Positions 1-12,949 of a stretch of DNA of 64,000 bases are shown here, in pieces. The DNA comes from Lineus longissimus. Its lineage: Eukaryota; Nemertea; Pilidiophora; Heteronemertea; Lineidae. The position numbers and the translations under genes were made by a program. A model generated the notes under the pieces. That model saw only the letters and a list, made by a program, of their open reading frames with translations, made no database searches and was not told the DNA's origin. Every line of letters begins with the position of its first letter. Within the stretch, counting starts at the first letter, position 1. The DNA lies in contig NC_088316.1 in assembly GCF_910592395.1 (NCBI RefSeq), positions 4,466,001 through 4,530,000 on the forward strand. The letters run 5' to 3'.

Positions 1-221
1 TGGCAGACATTACAACAAGGTCGATCAAGGGTTGACAGGGCAAGTGATGGAGATATGGATTAGAACTATATCAAACAGAAGGAATTTGGCTAGTTTTACA
101 AAAAAAATTCCTTTGATTACATTTGGTTGAGAACAAGAATACTTTGACAGGCAGTCTTTTCTAATTTCTGCAACAGCTTTACATTCAAGCAGTATATTCT
201 ACATAGTGCATTTAACCAAAT

Positions 222-455
222 GTCAAGTTGAAAAACTGAATTGAGCCAATATGAACAGCAAGTTGAAATACTAAATTCAACCAATATGAATGTCAAGTTG
301 AAATGCTCAATACAACCGATATGAATGTTAAGTCAAAGCATTGAATTCAACCAATGTGAATGTCAAGTTGAAATGCTCAATTCAGCTGATATGAATGTCA
401 AGTCAAAACAATGAATTCAACCAATGTGAATGTTGAGCTGAAATACTGACTTAAA
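222..455. repeat. 35-bp minisatellite, about 6.5 units
   Basis: A unit of 35 bp beginning CAAGTTGAAATRCT and ending CCAATATGAATGT repeats about six and a half times. Alternate units resemble each other more (AAGTTGAAATGCTCAA against AAGTCAAARCAWTGAA), so there is a 70-bp higher-order period. Units are moderately diverged, so the array is not very recent. The ends of the array are approximate. Confidence 0.85.
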
Positions 456-1560
456 CTAATTATATAAAAGTAAAGTTGGAAAGTTGACGCAACGTTATTT
501 GTATGACTCATAGAAAATTATCACAAAACATGACAAAGGGTAATTAAACTATTCATGCTTAAACGATCTTAGTTTGAATCTATATGGGGCACAAGGGAAC
601 AATTTGATGGTGGTGTTACAAGACAGTCTTACTAGAAAGAATTATGGCCAATTATAACCACCAAACAACAGTATCACAGTAGTCCCAGTGGAACATTTTA
701 GAAGTTCAAACAATCCAATGAATTGTCTTAGATGCAGCAAATTTTTAATTCATGGCGACGAACTGGCAGAGTCGTTATGAATTCGTTTACATTGTCCCAA
801 GAGACTGTTTTCAACATGCGCAGAACTGGGCATAGTCATGCATATCAAACACCTTCAAATACAACACTGGATACAACCGACAGCAAAATGAAATATAGAT
901 TGAGTTGTAACTTAAAGTTAGTAATTCATAATTAGTATTTTTTAAGATTCGCAAAACCTTACTAATATCAGCTAACCTCTCCTTAAAATTAAAGGTTATT
1001 CAGAAGCTCAAAAACCTTTATTCTTAAGAGTGCAGGTAGTTCTCTGGCTTTGCTGGTCCATTGAAAAAAAACCTTAAGATATTTTCATTTTTACTAGTTT
1101 GATTCTAATGATCATCCCAATCGAGCGAAAAATGAAACTTGCGAGAAAACAAGTGGCGTTACAGTTGCTAAAACATGTTTGTCAACTCTTTGCAAATAAT
1201 CTTTCGCAATCGGCAGCCTCATGCCTTCAGCACCGCATGCAATTAATGCACAGAAAGAAACATAATTAGCTTCGCTAAGTGTCATCTGCACCCAAAGGCA
1301 ACAAATAACACTGGATTTAATTGCACGTTCCTCTGAAATCTGACGAGAGTTGTGATGATAATTATTTTATTGGAAACGAATTAAAACGGATGGTTTCGCA
1401 CTGGCATCAACCACAAGGGTTTTGAATACTAAATTCATTGAATGCTGGGGGTGGTTTTTGATGAAATATGAGAAGAATCATTAAGTTAAGCACTACTGCG
1501 GTAATTTTAGCGTAATTAATTTAAATTGGTTTCCAACTAATAACTGATATACTTGAGCAT
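456..1560. other. AT-rich non-coding stretch
   Basis: Only short chance ORFs occur here (the longest about 67 codons at 732-935, with no family resemblance). I see no RNA gene, no repeat with a second copy in the window and no convincing splice-site pair. Confidence 0.6.
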
Positions 1561-1566
1561 GGGCTG

Positions 1567-1765
1567 TTGGAATGGCGCAGTGAAATCAGTGCCTGTCACC
1601 TCAGAGGTCCAATTTACGATTCCTGGTCGGTCCTGATATACTCATGTGATGGAGACGGCGACTCTCTTTCACAACGCATGTTTCCTCCAGGATCTATGGT
1701 TTTCTCCTACTTACTGCCCAAAATTGATTACAGAGCTAATAATGTCCTTGTTGACATATAATAAC
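1567..1765 (+). mobile_element. degenerate tRNA-derived SINE
   Basis: This copy is colinear with the better SINE at 19682-19862. It shares the A-box-like TGGCGCAGTGA at 1573-1583, the 'CAGTGCC..GTCACCTC' segment, a middle part on the theme ACTCTCTTYYACARCGY and TTTCTCCTAC, and the tail AGAGCTAATAATGTCCTTGT. The B box is disrupted by an insertion, so it is probably transcriptionally dead. The 64-codon ORF inside it is incidental. Confidence 0.65.
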
Positions 1766-1927
1766 CTGCTTACAATCCTTGAAACGTCAACATTGTGCAT
1801 TTAGTATTTGCTCTTTCAAAAGCTCAATTTTTTGGTTTCTTATAGTCTATCAGTGCAAAAAATCCGCTGTATTATCAACAGGAAAATGCACGATGCTACT
1901 TGTTGCTGAACTAATAATTGCTCCCAT

Positions 1928-2149
1928 TTAAGGGGACAATATAGGCAGCAGCTAGGTAGGCAAGATAAAGTCACACAAAGTCACCAACAGGGGTCTCTCA
2001 CATTTCACAGTACTTCGAAATGATTCACGCTTGGACGAGAAATATATTTAGGGCTGAACCTGACATGACCCAGGGTCCTTACTGTGTATATTAGTCACCT
2101 GAAGAAGGTCAAATTAGCCCCTCTGCTTCTGCCTATAGACCCCCTTTAA
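1928..2149. mobile_element. TTAA-ended MITE (about 220-bp family, copy 1)
   Basis: A 222-bp non-autonomous element with TTAA at each end and short imperfect terminal inverted repeats (TTAAGGGGAC at the left; TTAAAGGGGGTC read inward from the right). It is colinear with 37756-37975 and 21211-21429, sharing AGGCAGCAGCTAGG, AGGGGTCTCTC and ACATGACC. TTAA ends are the target signature of piggyBac-type transposases; assignment to that superfamily is inference. It has no coding capacity. Confidence 0.75.
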
Positions 2150-5100
2150 GGTGATAAGATTTATATAATGAAAGAGTGAATTTGGCGAACTGTATCAGAT
2201 TTGGTCCCGCCAGCAACAAATGAATTCAAAACGAATCCAATATTTTGTTTCATCTTAGCTTGGAATGTGTTGGTGTACATTATTATTCACAGCAAGTACA
2301 ACTGATTGTACCCAACTTCACTTGAATGGTCTGTGCATTTGATTTCATCTCAGATTGACACAAATTCCACTGAGTTAGTGAATATTATGTACAGAAAATT
2401 CCATCCTTCTTGACTTGGGATGCAACTCCACAACCTGTGGAGGAACGTAATAGAAAAGGGAACTTTTGAAAAAATCATAATTTTGATCAACTCAGCGGAA
2501 GGAATCGGTGTGATTTGAAATAAATGTGTCAGCCGGAATTATTTTGCTATAAGGTTATTGGTTGGTGTAACGCAATGGGTTTTTGCTAGAGTAGGAAATA
2601 CAGTGGATTATCTGTAGAAATTCGAACATAAATCTAGGTTTAGTTGATGTGAAATTTGTGGTACATTGATATGATCTGCAGGCAAACTTAACTCGAAGAT
2701 AAATAAATCTCCAAAGTTTTCCCCATAAAATGTCTCAAGCGTAAATTTGATTACAGCAAGTCAAGTCGTTTTATAATTCCTCTGATTGTGTTGTTTATCT
2801 CGAAAGATTCACTTCCTGTTGGGGGAATTATGGGAAGAATTTCAGCGTCAGAAATCAATTACTGGACTTTTTCTGCAGCGGGATGTTGAACAGAAATAAA
2901 TGACGATGTTTGATGCAATTTATTCTTGAAAAGCATTTCGGAGCGCTTTTCCAGCGGACTGAATGCCCCTCCACACAAGGCAATGAGAGTGTTGATTAGA
3001 AATAAACACTCTAGGCATCGAAATGATTTCTGGTCGCTGGTTTTGATTAAGAAAATCATCACAGAATGGCATCACATGCGAAATAGCATTTGAATTGATT
3101 TCGATGCTGTTATCAACTTCGATGAGTTGGTGATTATCTATACAAAATTCCAAAACTTTTTCAAAGTCATTTCGATTCTGTAACAACATCCAGCATCTTT
3201 TGTTATTTTGATGGCAGATTATTGATTGCATGCAACATTTGCTCCTGACTTTCACATTGCAGACCAAAATCTGATCAAGTTGGTTAATTAAGCCAAGTAG
3301 TTTAATTTAATGCAATTAAAAAGACTGAACTGTTATAACCATTTGCGTTTTGGAGTACAAAACTGCTAAATTTCAGACGTAATTCTGACTTTTTTTTCGT
3401 AATATATCGAGACTGATGCAATAACACAAGTCTGTCCAAGGGAAGCAGGATGGAACAACCGCAAAACAGATAAACTTTCAGTCCAGTAACAGGCCACATC
3501 TGCATTCAAAAAACTTTTTTTGGGAGATCTACGTCTTGGGCAGTTGCCCACATGCTTCCTCCTGCTAAATACGGCCCAGAGACACAGACTTGTGTCCATC
3601 TAAAAACAGGTTGACATAATCATGTTTAGTCTATTGTAAAACCTTTGGTATATCCAAAATATTGATTTACCTGTGCTAGAAATGACAAAATGTCATATGG
3701 ATCTACCCCCCACGAGCTGCCACATTTCCCCATCTAGTCCAATATCGGCTTTTGCTGATCCCATCTCATAGCTGCCTTTGAAACACAAATAAATCATTAC
3801 GCAGGATCAGAAACCAATCGCATATTCCACAAATGACTTTTAGCGCTCCAATGTCCACCTAAACACGTGATTATCAGCTCGATATATATGTATATTAGTT
3901 TCTGGTGCAATAGAAGCCGCGTGGACAGTCGATGGAAATGGATAGCTTTGGCTGTATTTCGGGTCTGAGGGTGTTTCTGACCAGTCAAGGCTTCGAGCTG
4001 ACTCGATCTATTTCAATTTTGTTTCTTCAAGAATGTCTTTACTTTGTCATTGTTGGTTTACCAATGTTGGGTAAGAAAGTAATAGAGTTTCAAGCACTGA
4101 TTTCAGTGGTCAAGATGATTATGTACCTACTTCCTGACAAGCGCCACCACATTTGGAGTCATACTAATACTGGTCTCTAAAATAAACAATTTGATGAGGC
4201 GCTTGGGCATCTCTGTACTCTCAGAATTCTACTTGGAGCTTGCATCTGACACCTGGCCAATATAATTTACCAACAGGGGAGACAACCTTCGGACAAGTGT
4301 GATTCAACTTCAAGTTAAGAAAACAATAATACAGATTTCTCTTCAAAGGCTTTGATAATTGTAAATTCCTCCTCTCTAATAACCTGCCAATTTCTATACT
4401 GCAACCCTTGCTGTGACTCAGCCCTTCTCTCCAGATTTCAGTTTCAAACAGGTTGGTGCACGCAAAGTTTCCCGTTTGAAAATTCTTCAACATCTGATTC
4501 ACCGCACTGTCATGTGGACCAGTTTTTTTAACTATCTTTTTCCAATCTGTCCTAATTGGAAAATTAAAGAAATTCCTGGCAAACTAATTGCAAACATGCC
4601 TGCAGAAACTTTCTTTAAGGCAATTTTAAGTTGCATGTAGTTCGATCATCCTTGCAAAATATCATTTCTTTGGTACTTGGTAAACTAATTAGTGAATTAT
4701 TTGGTTAATTAGGAAACGTTTTTTTGGTGGCAGGTTACATTAAAATCAGAGAATTAAAGGGGCAAGGTCTGTTCGCGCAAGTATTTCCACTTATGAAAAC
4801 AAAAGGTTGAACATATATTAGGGTCTTGGGAAACTATTGCAAAAAAAGTTATGCAGCTTTCTCAAACAGATTTTGTTCTCTGGGGTATGTGTTGCTCTGG
4901 ATTGAGATTTCCAGACGTGTTAAGGATGCAACCTTATACTACAGCCACTCTCACTTGCAAGTTTTTCATATAAAAGAAGCAAATTTTTACGCAAGATTTC
5001 CTAATCCACAGATACTCTATCTGAACCAGAGAAGACACATGTGAATCAGACCCACCTTTGGGCATTTCGAGGTCAAAGCAGACGACCCTCCTAGCAACTT

Positions 5101-5409
5101 GATACACTTTCCCCAACTCATTGCTGTCTCAAGCATCAAAGACAGATTCCTACTTTGAATTAATCCTAATCGAAAGTTTTCGTTTCAATTGCGTGACAAC
5201 CTTAGTTAGCATTATTGCGTTATTTGCCCAAGTGAACACGTTTTCTGCATCAGTTGACAATAGAACCAGTTAATTTGTATTTTAGGTTTTCTAAGATGAG
5301 CTGTTCTTGGGTTTGACGAAGTTGTGACTTCGTAATGAAAGCATTTACCATTTAGCATTGGTAGAATCGACTATGGCCAAGCATAAGAGAACTACAAATC
5401 AGCAGATTT
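2150..5409. other. non-coding stretch, no gene recognised
   Basis: Only short ORFs are present on both strands (up to 115 codons at 2920-3267 minus, with no recognisable domain). A half end resembling the TTAA MITEs (TTAAAGGGGCAAGGTCTG) lies near 4756 without a matching right end. Nothing else can be supported. Confidence 0.5.
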
Positions 5410-5590
5410 GCGACCGGTCACAGCAAAACCAGGCTCATGACGCAGAGAAGATGAGCCTCAATGACACCAGGAGATAATGGAAGAAACTGATGTACTCAGA
5501 TTACACGAAAGGCAGACAACAGTGAAATGAACAGGCAGTCCACCTCAACCTACCACCTCAGAGCAACATATGCCTGGTTTTAATGTGACC
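5410..5590. mobile_element. MITE with GGTCACA inverted ends (copy 1)
   Basis: A 181-bp element. The left end reads CGGTCACAGCAAAACCAGGC and the right end, reverse-complemented, reads GGTCACATTAAAACCAGGC, giving inverted terminal repeats of about 19 bp. The interior (GATAATGGAAGAAACTGATG, GGCAGACAACAGTGAAATGA) matches the copy at 11161-11345. No ORF. The superfamily is unassigned because no clear target-site duplication was found. Confidence 0.75.
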
Positions 5591-5887
5591 GAAACAGCTC
5601 AACCAACCTATCATCTCCTCAGTTAACATGAACCTAAAGTTTAACCAATCAATACTTTTAATTTGTTCAGATTTGTTTAACGATTCCAGGAGAGTTGTTG
5701 CGTGCGGATGAACTTCGATCTCAATTGGATCGTTTCGCTCGTTTGGTTGGATTTGCCCGTCTGATACTCGTCTTTGGTTGAACGATTAGGCCAGTTGACA
5801 TCGTTGGTCAGGAGACAAGTTATCTAGTCAAGCGATCATATTGTTGTGTCAAGAATTTAGGAAAGACTTGTGTGAGACGAAGGAGAA

Positions 5888-6125
5888 GAGAGGAGGGTGT
5901 GGTGGCACAACAGCTGATCACTGGCCTTGTGATCGGAAGGTACCGAGTTGATACCCAGCTGGTGCTGGTGCCACTTTGTAACTATCAACCAACCAGAAAT
6001 GTCCTCCCGTGGGTGAGATCATGATTGCCTGTGGTTTCTGGATAGGTTAGGTTAAATAATGTGTGTGATTGTAAAGCGCTTTGAGACAGTAGATGTACAG
6101 TGAAAAGAGCTATATGAAAATGTCG
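5888..6125 (+). mobile_element. tRNA-derived SINE with GCGCTTTGAGAC tail
   Basis: The head carries a perfect A-box match TGGCACAACAG (5903-5913) and a degraded B box GAGTTGATACC (5945-5955) in a tRNA-like segment (CCTTGTGATCGGAAGGT). The 3' part, 6068-6122, has TGTAAAGCGCTTTGAGAC followed by AAGAGCTATAT, a tail type that I recognise from many animal SINEs and LINEs. The end is approximate; there is no clear poly-A, which suggests age or a tail-specific priming mode. Confidence 0.6.
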
Positions 6126-6931
6126 TGCTTAGTCACACATGGCACCCCTCGATTCGAGACTAAGTTGAGGTAGGTGATAAGTTGACGAGTGAGTTATGCT
6201 AAACTGCGATGTGTTATACTCACTCTCCATGCTTTCAGCAAATGGTAAAGTAACATAGGCACAAATTAGATTGCTTACAAACCAAAGGCTAGTCGGACAT
6301 ATCATGTATAATTAGTAATACGATATAATTAATATAATTAGTAATCTTTTTCAGAAATTTTTTTTAACTGCAAAAATAAAAAGGCTAATATAATTTGTAG
6401 TTTACAGTATTTAAGGACAACCCCAAGACTGTGCAACATTCCTCTCTTGCATTTTTCTTGAGCAACAATTTGATTTGAGCTACTTTTTTTTGGATGGAAC
6501 TCTGACTCATTCCAGATTGATGTGCGCCTGGATACGGTTAAAGCTTAAAGTGACAAACCATTGGGCAAATGAACAACTCAAATGCTAGGGTAACTGCATC
6601 ACTATCGGTACGCATACGTAATCACAGTTTGAATAACGTGAGTCAGTATCAATAGTTTTTTGAGGAAAATTCAAGGAATTGAAATATTGGATTCGGGGTC
6701 AAAATCAAGTGTGCCACAATTAGATCGACTTTAGTTAATATAACTATCAGAAGAAATGTGGAAAACTAGCTGAGTCAGCATGAGGCAATGTCAATACTAA
6801 ATGGATTCCTCTGCTAAACTTGTTGATGAATCTTTTTGTGAATGTTTCTTGCAAGCAATGGAATCTCTGTGAAAGATGTTCCAGCTTTAGTGAAGGAGAA
6901 TTTGAAAATGATATTATGTGAAACCAGCATA
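6126..6931. other. AT-rich non-coding stretch
   Basis: Contains an AT-rich patch with repeated TATAATTAGTAAT words around 6305-6350 and no ORF worth naming. Confidence 0.5.
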
Positions 6932-7010
6932 TTAAAGGGGGACACCTATTGGAAAGTTTTATGTAACCTAATCTGGCCTACCAAGCTCATGACTAGAGTT
7001 TCCCCTTTAA
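6932..7010. mobile_element. very short TTAA-ended MITE (79 bp)
   Basis: TTAAAGGGGGACACC at the left and, reverse-complemented, TTAAAGGGGAAACTC at the right, each starting with TTAA. At 79 bp it is close to the minimum for two ends and is probably an internally deleted relative of the 220-bp family. Confidence 0.5.
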
Positions 7011-9610
7011 AATACCTGTTTGTGCAGGACAACAGATTCTGTGCTGAAGTGATCCAAGTTGTAGTTTGTTTTCATGATTACTAGAGTTTCATTGATCTTA
7101 GACGTGTTGATTAAGTACCACAAAATCAAAACAAAGACCAAACCGAACATGATATCATGACCATTGGATAATTTGCTGCCGCCAACCCATTCTCTATCCA
7201 AATTAAATATACTGAATGGCACCAAATGACCGTCTGCCTCATACTTAGCTTAAATTAAATATTCAAGACTGATCTTCGATCAGTGAAGTTAGAGTATATA
7301 TATTTGCCATTATCATTGTTTTTTTCTGTACAGCGACCCTGAAGCGTAACCAGTTGAAGTGCAAAAAAAGGTACTTAGGTACCAATTTTTGCTGACTCAG
7401 CAAATTAGTTCTTCGCATTGATCAAGTTCTGGTTCCCCTGATTTCATTTCAAATCAAATTCTACATCTTTTTCTCTCAAAGAATGGAACTGATCCAGTCT
7501 TGATAGATGTCATCTTCACATACAAGTCTCCGAGATCACTAATTCCCTTTAACAAGTTCTATAGGGACAGCCTAACAATGTAGGTGGGGATTAGCCTTAA
7601 TCTCGTTAATGGGGTAAGAAGGGTAAATGAAGGGTTTCATACAAAAACCAATATGAGCCAAATTCAACATTATAAAGTTAACTACGGCATTGCCATATAA
7701 TGACTGATCTGCCTCCAAATTACAGAGCATTCAGGCCAACAGTAAAACTTTGTGATCGATCGGTTTCAATTCGCATCCAGTGTGAACACACCATAAGTAA
7801 AAAAGATACTGCACAAACTTTGAAAGTATTTTTCTCAAAATGACAAAAATTGGTGTTTCTCCTTAACAATGAAAGTGTTCAAATATAAACTTGGTCATAT
7901 GTCAGGCTTTCTACAACTGGGCCAGTAATGAAGTGTCACAAACCCCAACATTTCTCGTTCAATTTTTAGAGACAATACATGTATCTAATTTAGTACAGCC
8001 ATGAGACCACAATGCCTATCAGCCAAGAAAAACATGATCTCAATCGTACGGTAGTGACCACTGGTTCCAATCATGGAATCTCGCGAGTAACATTCAAGTC
8101 ATGAAGAAGCAATCTCCAAAACAAGATCCAATTGGACGTGCAACATTCAGCTCTAAAATCAGATTCGCCCAAAATGCTGGACACTTTTTGTACATCATTC
8201 TATACAAAATGCACCACAAGTTCAGCCACACTTAATTTGAGATCAAATGGAAACAAATCCACCTGAAGTTGAAACTAATTTGTCTACATTCATGTACAGA
8301 ATCAAGTCACAAATGTGTAGCTTTTTCATGTCAACCTTACATGGCACAGACTTCAACCCGTACAGTGAAACATTTCTATAAATCAATGTTCCTATCGTGC
8401 TGCCTTGTTTTGGTTAATTTTGACGATTTTTGGCTGAGTCATGGTGTGATTTGCAAGTTTTTTTCTTTGCATAATTGTACCAAAGATGATCACCTTGGGA
8501 GCATTTATGGAGAACTGTTCGTCTTGTGGTTGTACTCATGAATCTCTTCAGGAAGACCATCCCAAGAGGGACATAGATCTATGGCCGCAGCGTCTTTTTC
8601 ATCCGCCACCCAGACAATGGAGATAAGAAATGGCAAACCAGATAATTCCAACTATGATATAAAGAATGGGCTATTTTTTGTAATGGTGCAGTGATGTCAA
8701 ATTGTCACACTTTAGATACATGTAGTTATTATCGTATTGTACATGTACATCATATGTAAAGCCAAGAACCTATAGGAGGTTCAATTTTCGCCACAAAGAT
8801 GATGTAACGTCAAAACTTTTTATGATATTAGATATCATCTACAAAACTTTCTATTTTCTTTTGGCAATCTTTGTTGTCGGTGTTTGTTTTTAGGAAGCAG
8901 TGCAAACTAAACACAGGGCCAACCAGATGATGCTTATCAAACATGGAGCTAAATTGGCATTGAAAAATCATCTTGGACCAAGGTTTCATGGTAAAAAAAT
9001 TGCATCTTTTGATTTTAGGTTATCAGTCTTTCATCAATTTGTCAACAAAACTGTGGTGAAATTCTGGCACCAAGAACAGAAACTTACATTGCGTACTTCA
9101 GCCATCCTGTAAGCCTATCGTACCTTTCCTAATTTTAGGCAGAGCAGAACAGTCATACTGGTACATGTACACAAAATGACCATACATATTTTGACTCAAG
9201 TTGACTTGGAAATTCTGTGTCACCAAATTTCTCGATTTCAAATGGACCCTGGGCAACTCTCACTGACAGCTTCTAACCATTGTTTGACAAAGTGGGGACC
9301 ACCCTACCTTCCGGCATGTCCGGGGACAAAGTTCACCAATAATTAACAGACAATGGCCCAGGATCGATAGTATAAAAGTAGGATTTTCCAAAACAATGGA
9401 AGCTGATTGTGGCTTCAGGATAGAACTGTATTGGCAATATGGAACTGACAGAAGGCGGAAGGAAAGAAGACATATTAGCATTTGGAGATGACATGGGAAC
9501 ATTTGGAAAATGTACATAACAATATTACTAAGCTATCAATTTTCAATGAAAATGTACTCTGTATACCGTTTTGTTCAGAAATAATGAAATGACTGTGATC
9601 TTTCTGACAT
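7011..9610. other. non-coding stretch with one repeat fragment
   Basis: No gene recognised. The block at 7761-7794 (beginning CGGTTTCAATTCGCATCC) is identical over 34 bp to 60965-60998 and marks a fragment of an interspersed repeat. The remaining ORFs are under 90 codons and look like chance. Confidence 0.5.
7761..7794. repeat. 34-bp end fragment of an interspersed repeat
   Basis: Identical over 34 bp to 60965-60998, including ATTCGCATCCAGTGTG and AACACACC. Exact identity across more than 50 kb in otherwise unrelated sequence indicates a transposon end. The words fit a MITE terminus, but the rest of the element is missing here. Confidence 0.6.
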
Positions 9611-9611
9611 G

Positions 9612-9675
9612 TCTGAGAGTTAAACCCACAACCTCTGGTTATGAGCCTACCACTCTGACTACTATGCCGCTGATC
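9612..9675 (-). mobile_element. tRNA-Met-like SINE head or tRNA pseudogene
   Basis: On the minus strand the segment TAGTCAGAGTGGTAG, then CTCATAACCAGAGGTTG, then GGGTTTAACTC resembles a tRNA: an A-box-like start, an anticodon arm centred on CAT flanked as in methionine tRNAs, and a degenerate B box. The B box lacks the canonical TTCGA and no acceptor stem closes, so it is a SINE head or pseudogene rather than a functional tRNA. Confidence 0.5.
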
Positions 9676-9689
9676 TCTCTGACAATCTC

Positions 9690-11160
9690 TTGAACTGACT
9701 ATGATGAGTGACAGGTCCGAAGTCCATTTTACATGTATAATCATATTTGGCTCACATCGAAACAGAGGAAAGACTAGGAGGACTAGGATGCAGTCTGCAG
9801 CCAATATCTGTGACATCATGATAAACAATCAGTTAATGACTCCATACAGACCAAAGGGTGATTCACAATTTCTTCTCATCTCATATCCAGCATCTACAAT
9901 TACTATTAGCAGTATAATCATCTCCAACTTCAGCGACATTATCTAAAAAATACGTCAACCTCTAACCCTATCGAGTTTCTGCCCCAGGTCAAACACATTG
10001 ACACATTTGATACCCTTGTGCCCCACTCTCCATGTGAACATCTTACCCTTGATCAGTTTGGAGTGTATCAGCATCGCTGTGTAATAATTCACACCTAGTA
10101 AACGATAAGTCTTATCTTCAAAGGTTTTGGCTGGATTAGGAAATTGAGGTCGTTTTCTGACCGAATAGGATCTCCCCGGAGTGAATAGAGAGGGGAATGG
10201 TCTTTTTGTGATGCGGGGATTGACAAAAGCAATGTACAGGAAACCCGAAATTTTAGCGGGTAAGGGGAAATTTTGGAGGCACAAAAATTGTGTCTGGATT
10301 TTACTGTTGGGAGATGGGATGGGACCCTCTTATAATGGGCGGTCATTACAGGCTTTTTTTTGCCATCAACTATTTACCTATCAAACATGTCAGAAGCAGT
10401 TTATTCCATAAAATGATTGGGCGTATCCCATGCCAGCTCTGAAATGATGTCCTTGACCTTCCACCAATATCACATGGCAGATTATTGAAGTTTTACTAAT
10501 TAATCATCAAAAGGTCACAACTGACAAAATAGAGCACTTCCATCTGGGGAAATATGTGTCCAAATAACCATGGCTATCTGATTTTCAACTCATGTGTTTT
10601 CCCTCTGGCCATCGGACATCCGAATGGCATCTTTGTCCGAGTTAATTCAACATGAAACGCTCGAGAAAAGTAACATGCCTTGTCATGCAACCTATTGTTA
10701 CCAGCACGATTTGTCATGTTCGACTTTTTGTCATCTCGGCAGCGAAACCCGATGCACGCTCCTCGCCTTTGATTGGTTGTTTTTTTTACGTCAGCTGATG
10801 GAAGATCACCATATTTTTTTGGTGCTTTTTTCTTTCCTGATGATTCAGAGACCCTTCTGTTCTCTTAAGTGCTTTTTAGAAAAATAAAATAAAACATCCT
10901 CGTTGGTATTCTTGCATGCAGAGTTTGTTCTGGTCCTTTGACTGCCATCTGTATGTCATGGAATCCTTGAAGCATGTGATGTCGCTTTGATCCCATCGTC
11001 TAGTTTGCTTTATAGTTACTTTGTATGAGGTTTAATTGATCTTACATATTAAGATAAACAAAGTGATACAAGTTTTCTGATGTTGTTTAAAGCCGAAGGT
11101 CGATGGTGTTAAAACCGTTTGCATTTTTAAGGGTTTCATTGATCTTTCAAAGTGATATTT
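9690..11160. other. non-coding stretch, no gene recognised
   Basis: Overlapping short ORFs on both strands at 9955-10411 (up to 109 codons) show no domain, and the reading direction cannot be decided. No repeat seen elsewhere in the window. Confidence 0.45.
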
Positions 11161-11345
11161 GTGACCCGTCACAGTAAAACCAGGCGCATGTCTCACAGAA
11201 GATTTATAGCCTAAATGTCACCAGGAGATAATGGAAGAAATTGATGGGCTCAGATTTCACAAACAGCAGACAACAGTGAAATGAACAACCGGTCTGTCTA
11301 AAACTGCCACGCTGAGAGCAACATGTGCTTGGTTTTGCTGTGACA
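11161..11345. mobile_element. MITE with GTCACAG inverted ends (copy 2)
   Basis: About 184 bp. Left end CGTCACAGTAAAACCAGGC; right end reverse-complemented TTGTCACAGCAAAACCAAGC, giving terminal repeats of about 18 bp. It is colinear with 5410-5590 through GATAATGGAAGAAATTGATG and CAGACAACAGTGAAATGAAC. No coding capacity. Confidence 0.8.
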
Positions 11346-12480
11346 AGGACTTCTGTCATATGTTCACAAGCAGCTCTACCGCCTCAAACCCTCCTGAAAA
11401 CTGAGCTTTTCAGTTGAGTATGTCAATGATCAGCTGAGTTCATAGGCAAAATACTTATTCACAAACTTAACTATCTCAAAATATTCCGCCCAAAATTAGC
11501 TATTCACATGTGTGTGTCAACATTCGAATATTTCTGAAGCACAATAACAGAAGAATATGGTCTGAAGTACCAACGCACCCAACTTATCCCCAAATTACTT
11601 CAAAGCAGCAACCACTGAAATTAATCAAGATCAGCTTTATAAAAAATGAAAACTCATATTTCAAACCTAAAACTTGATCTATATGGACTCAGCTGCTGAA
11701 AGTGCAGCTTGGTGTGCACTAGTCCACCAACATTACACACAAGAATATTGTTAATTTTGCAAATTTAGGTTATTGGCAATATCTGCAAAAAAACACCCAC
11801 AAAAATTTGGGAGTTTACTGCTGTACTACACAAAACAAGGATCATTACATTCGATCAGTTCAGTGGTCACGTCCATTTCACCAACATTGCTTTCAACACC
11901 CTTCTATGGCTTGAAAGGACATGGTGGCCAATACGGAGCAATGGCAATATGCAGTATCTCTCATATCTATGATTGCCAACGAGATCCCAACTCCATATCG
12001 ACACATCATGGCAGGCATTAGGGATATTATTCCGTGATTGAACGTGGCATTCAATGGTCATATCACTGAAAGGATTCTCGCGCAAAGGAAGTTAGCAATC
12101 TATGTGCTTTTCATCCACCTCAGTTGGAATTGGGCTATTTTATAGGTACATCAATGCACATCAATACACAGGAGTTTAGCTCAAGATGAGCAGACTCCAT
12201 TTATTTCGCCCCATCTATGCTTGATGTAGTATTTACACATGCTGATGTACATAGCAATACACATAAGCCACTATAGTACAGACCCTTCTAAGGATGAAAC
12301 AGAAATAAAAGGACCTTGAATAGCAGGTGTGGCTCTTGTTAAAATTCATTCAGAAAGGTTTATTATGATGAGAAAGTTATTTGCAAATTAACCCAACAAA
12401 AGCCTTCATCCTGTGATATTTACAACTGATGGATTAAAGCTTTGTGCGTTTGTCAACTGCAGTGATACTCATTTTGCACT
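11346..12480. other. non-coding stretch, no gene recognised
   Basis: Only short, unremarkable ORFs (82 codons plus at 11773, 72 minus at 11867). No structural feature identified. Confidence 0.5.
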
Positions 12481-12485
12481 CAGTG

Positions 12486-12560
12486 CCATCCAAACCCTTG
12501 CCAAGTCTGGAGAATGATTTCCCCAGATTGCCGAGCATCTTATCAGGCCTTCCAACTTAC
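12486..12560 (-). repeat. inverted copy of 12950-13018
   Basis: Read on the minus strand, AAGTTGGAAGGCCTGATAAG, ATGCTCGGCAATCTG and CATTCTCCAG match the plus-strand block at 12950-13018 over about 60 bp at roughly 80% identity. The two blocks lie about 450 bp apart in opposite orientation and each adjoins a splice-like site. Confidence 0.6.
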
Positions 12561-12661
12561 CGAGCAGACTGCCCTGGATAGTGCTTCTTGAGGCCTCAGA
12601 GAATGGCTGCCTCGGCCATGGCAAGAAAAACCTCCGAAATGTGCGCTCGTTGGTCAACTTT
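12561..12661 (-). CDS. candidate internal exon, function unknown
   Basis: On the minus strand a pyrimidine-rich acceptor (GTTTATTTCAG) precedes 101 bp that end at a near-consensus donor (CTGCTCG|GTAAGT). One frame is open throughout and encodes about 33 residues rich in R, F and S. A second frame starts well (KVDQRAHISEVFLAMAEAAIL) but then hits TGA. No family recognised. It could equally be a decayed exon or coincidence. Confidence 0.2.
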
Positions 12662-12949
12662 CTGAAATAAACTGTGTCCATCTTGTAACATGGACAATAT
12701 GTCATTAAATGCACTCAATTTTGAGGTGAATTAACAAGAGGGTTACTCTGTGGTGCAAGCACAAAATCAATCCATGCATAATTCACAATTTGTCCGCTTT
12801 CCATAGGACAAACCAGCAGTGCATCTTTCTCTATATTAGATGCAAATTAACATTGAAGAACATTATTACCAGATAAACACAACAATATTTTGTTGAAAGA
12901 CCCTACAACACAGTTTTTCTAACATTATTAAATAAAATTTCCTTTCCCA

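Noticed and set aside
9475-9828. 117-codon minus ORF
   Set aside because: It overlaps the tRNA-Met-like SINE head and has no recognisable domain.
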